The notes under the pieces are model-generated. The model was not told the DNA's origin. It did no database searches and saw only the letters and a program-made list of their open reading frames with translations. The position numbers and the translations under genes are program-made. Positions 63,211 through 64,000 of a stretch of 64,000 nt of DNA are shown here, piece after piece; position 1 is the first letter of the stretch; every line of letters begins with the position of its first letter. Source of the stretch: Eublepharis macularius. Its lineage: Eukaryota; Chordata; Lepidosauria; Squamata; Eublepharidae. The stretch covers positions 4,663,001 through 4,727,000 of the forward strand of contig NC_072800.1 in NCBI RefSeq assembly GCF_028583425.1. Reading direction: 5' to 3'.

Positions 63211-64000
63211 AAACTTACCCTGCATGACTGCTGAAGAATAAGCACTTTTCTCTTACACTAGCAAAGGCAAAAGCTTTTAAAATATCTGAGGAGGTCAACA
63301 AATAGATCTAAGAAGAAAGAGATCTTGGAGAGGAACACCAAGGAACTGAGATTAATATACATGACCTGCTCTAACATTAACATACGTGACCTGTTGAAAG
63401 AAACGTTTGATCAGAATTAGCTAAATAAAATCCACATTCTCCTCAGCTGTAATCAGCTATTTCTCTTTACAGACTGAGGTAAGTTATTTGCCTAAGTTCA
63501 GGGAGTGAATATCATGACCGAGTGGGGATCTGAAGGCCGGTTTCCCCAGTCCAATGATCTGACCCTTACATCATACTAGCATTTTAGATATAGATCAAGT
63601 CAATCAAAAATATACAGTGGATAATTCTGCAATGGTTCATTGAATAGTTTAAGCTCCTATAGAAAAGTACACAGTAAAGATTTTTATGATGTTTTAGGAT
63701 TTGCTGTGTCAGCCCTGGTGACATCATCAGAATGCACGTGGATTGTGACAACAAGGTGCAGTGAGGACTGGTTTCAGTCTGGTGGTGCTAGTTACAGAAA
63801 CAAGATCAAAGGGCTGCTCTAAACTGCACGTCTACCATGTGTTAACAGCTTTGGCTCACTGAAGAGCTTGCTCTTGACTGTATTCTGACTGGTCTCCATG
63901 GATCTCAGGAGAGTGAGGAATCTTCAGGCACTGATCAATGCATATCAACAAGACCCTGGGCTTGTGGGAGCCAAGCAGCTTACATTGCTGCGGGCCCACA
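63211..64000. other. No recognisable gene; one SINE-like stretch
   Basis: 63470-63575 (AAGTTATTTGCCTAAGTTCA, CGAGTGGGGATCTGAAGGCC) resembles the core and head of a MIR-like SINE in reverse, heavily decayed. The remainder up to the window end is unassigned. Confidence 0.4.

Overview
The window looks like intergenic DNA from an amniote, most likely a squamate reptile (lizard or relative). I found no host gene that I can name. The inference rests on the repeat mix: L1, many CR1 copies, an L3-like CR1-clade LINE, an I/Vingi-like LINE, a Penelope-like remnant, tRNA-derived MIR-like SINEs, 5S rRNA-derived SINEs, solo LTRs, and many hAT-type and palindromic MITEs. This is recognition by eye, and family names were not checked against a repeat library.

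Layout. 1-1.85 kb: the 3' end of one L1, a broken L1 ORF2, and a CR1 piece carrying a palindromic hAT MITE. 3-7.6 kb: L3-like LINE tails, a MIR-like SINE, CR1 ends and a Harbinger-like MITE with TTA duplications. 9.8-13.5 kb: a solo LTR, a tRNA SINE and MITEs. 17.2-21.9 kb: densely nested repeats, including a 661-bp deletion derivative of a hAT element and a three-level nest (foldback element, then 5S SINE, then palindromic MITE). 22.7-24.2 kb: L3-like LINE with a readable but mutated reverse transcriptase. 25-25.6 kb: hAT MITE with a SINE inside. 26.3-27.3 and 35.8-36.8 kb: two copies of a roughly 1-kb repeat of unknown class. 30.5-35.1 kb: CR1 copies in opposite orientations, each split by a DNA transposon.

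38,454-45,159 is the centrepiece. It is a 6.7-kb hAT element with matching ends and a perfect 8-bp target duplication. It holds a decayed BED-finger transposase, an array of eight 129-bp repeats just upstream of the reading frame, a second tandem region downstream, and a 416-bp solo LTR inserted within the transposase gene. The 17.3-kb copy is its internally deleted relative, an Ac/Ds-like pair within one window.

45-64 kb: SINEs, CR1, an I/Vingi-like LINE followed by an inverted piece of its C-terminus, a 77-bp minisatellite, a second copy of the 9.8-kb LTR family (solo, splitting a SINE), a candidate third-type LTR and a Penelope-like GIY-YIG remnant. The remaining stretches look unique or too degraded to name. 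One short frame at 29.34-29.50 kb could be a host exon, but I do not recognise it.
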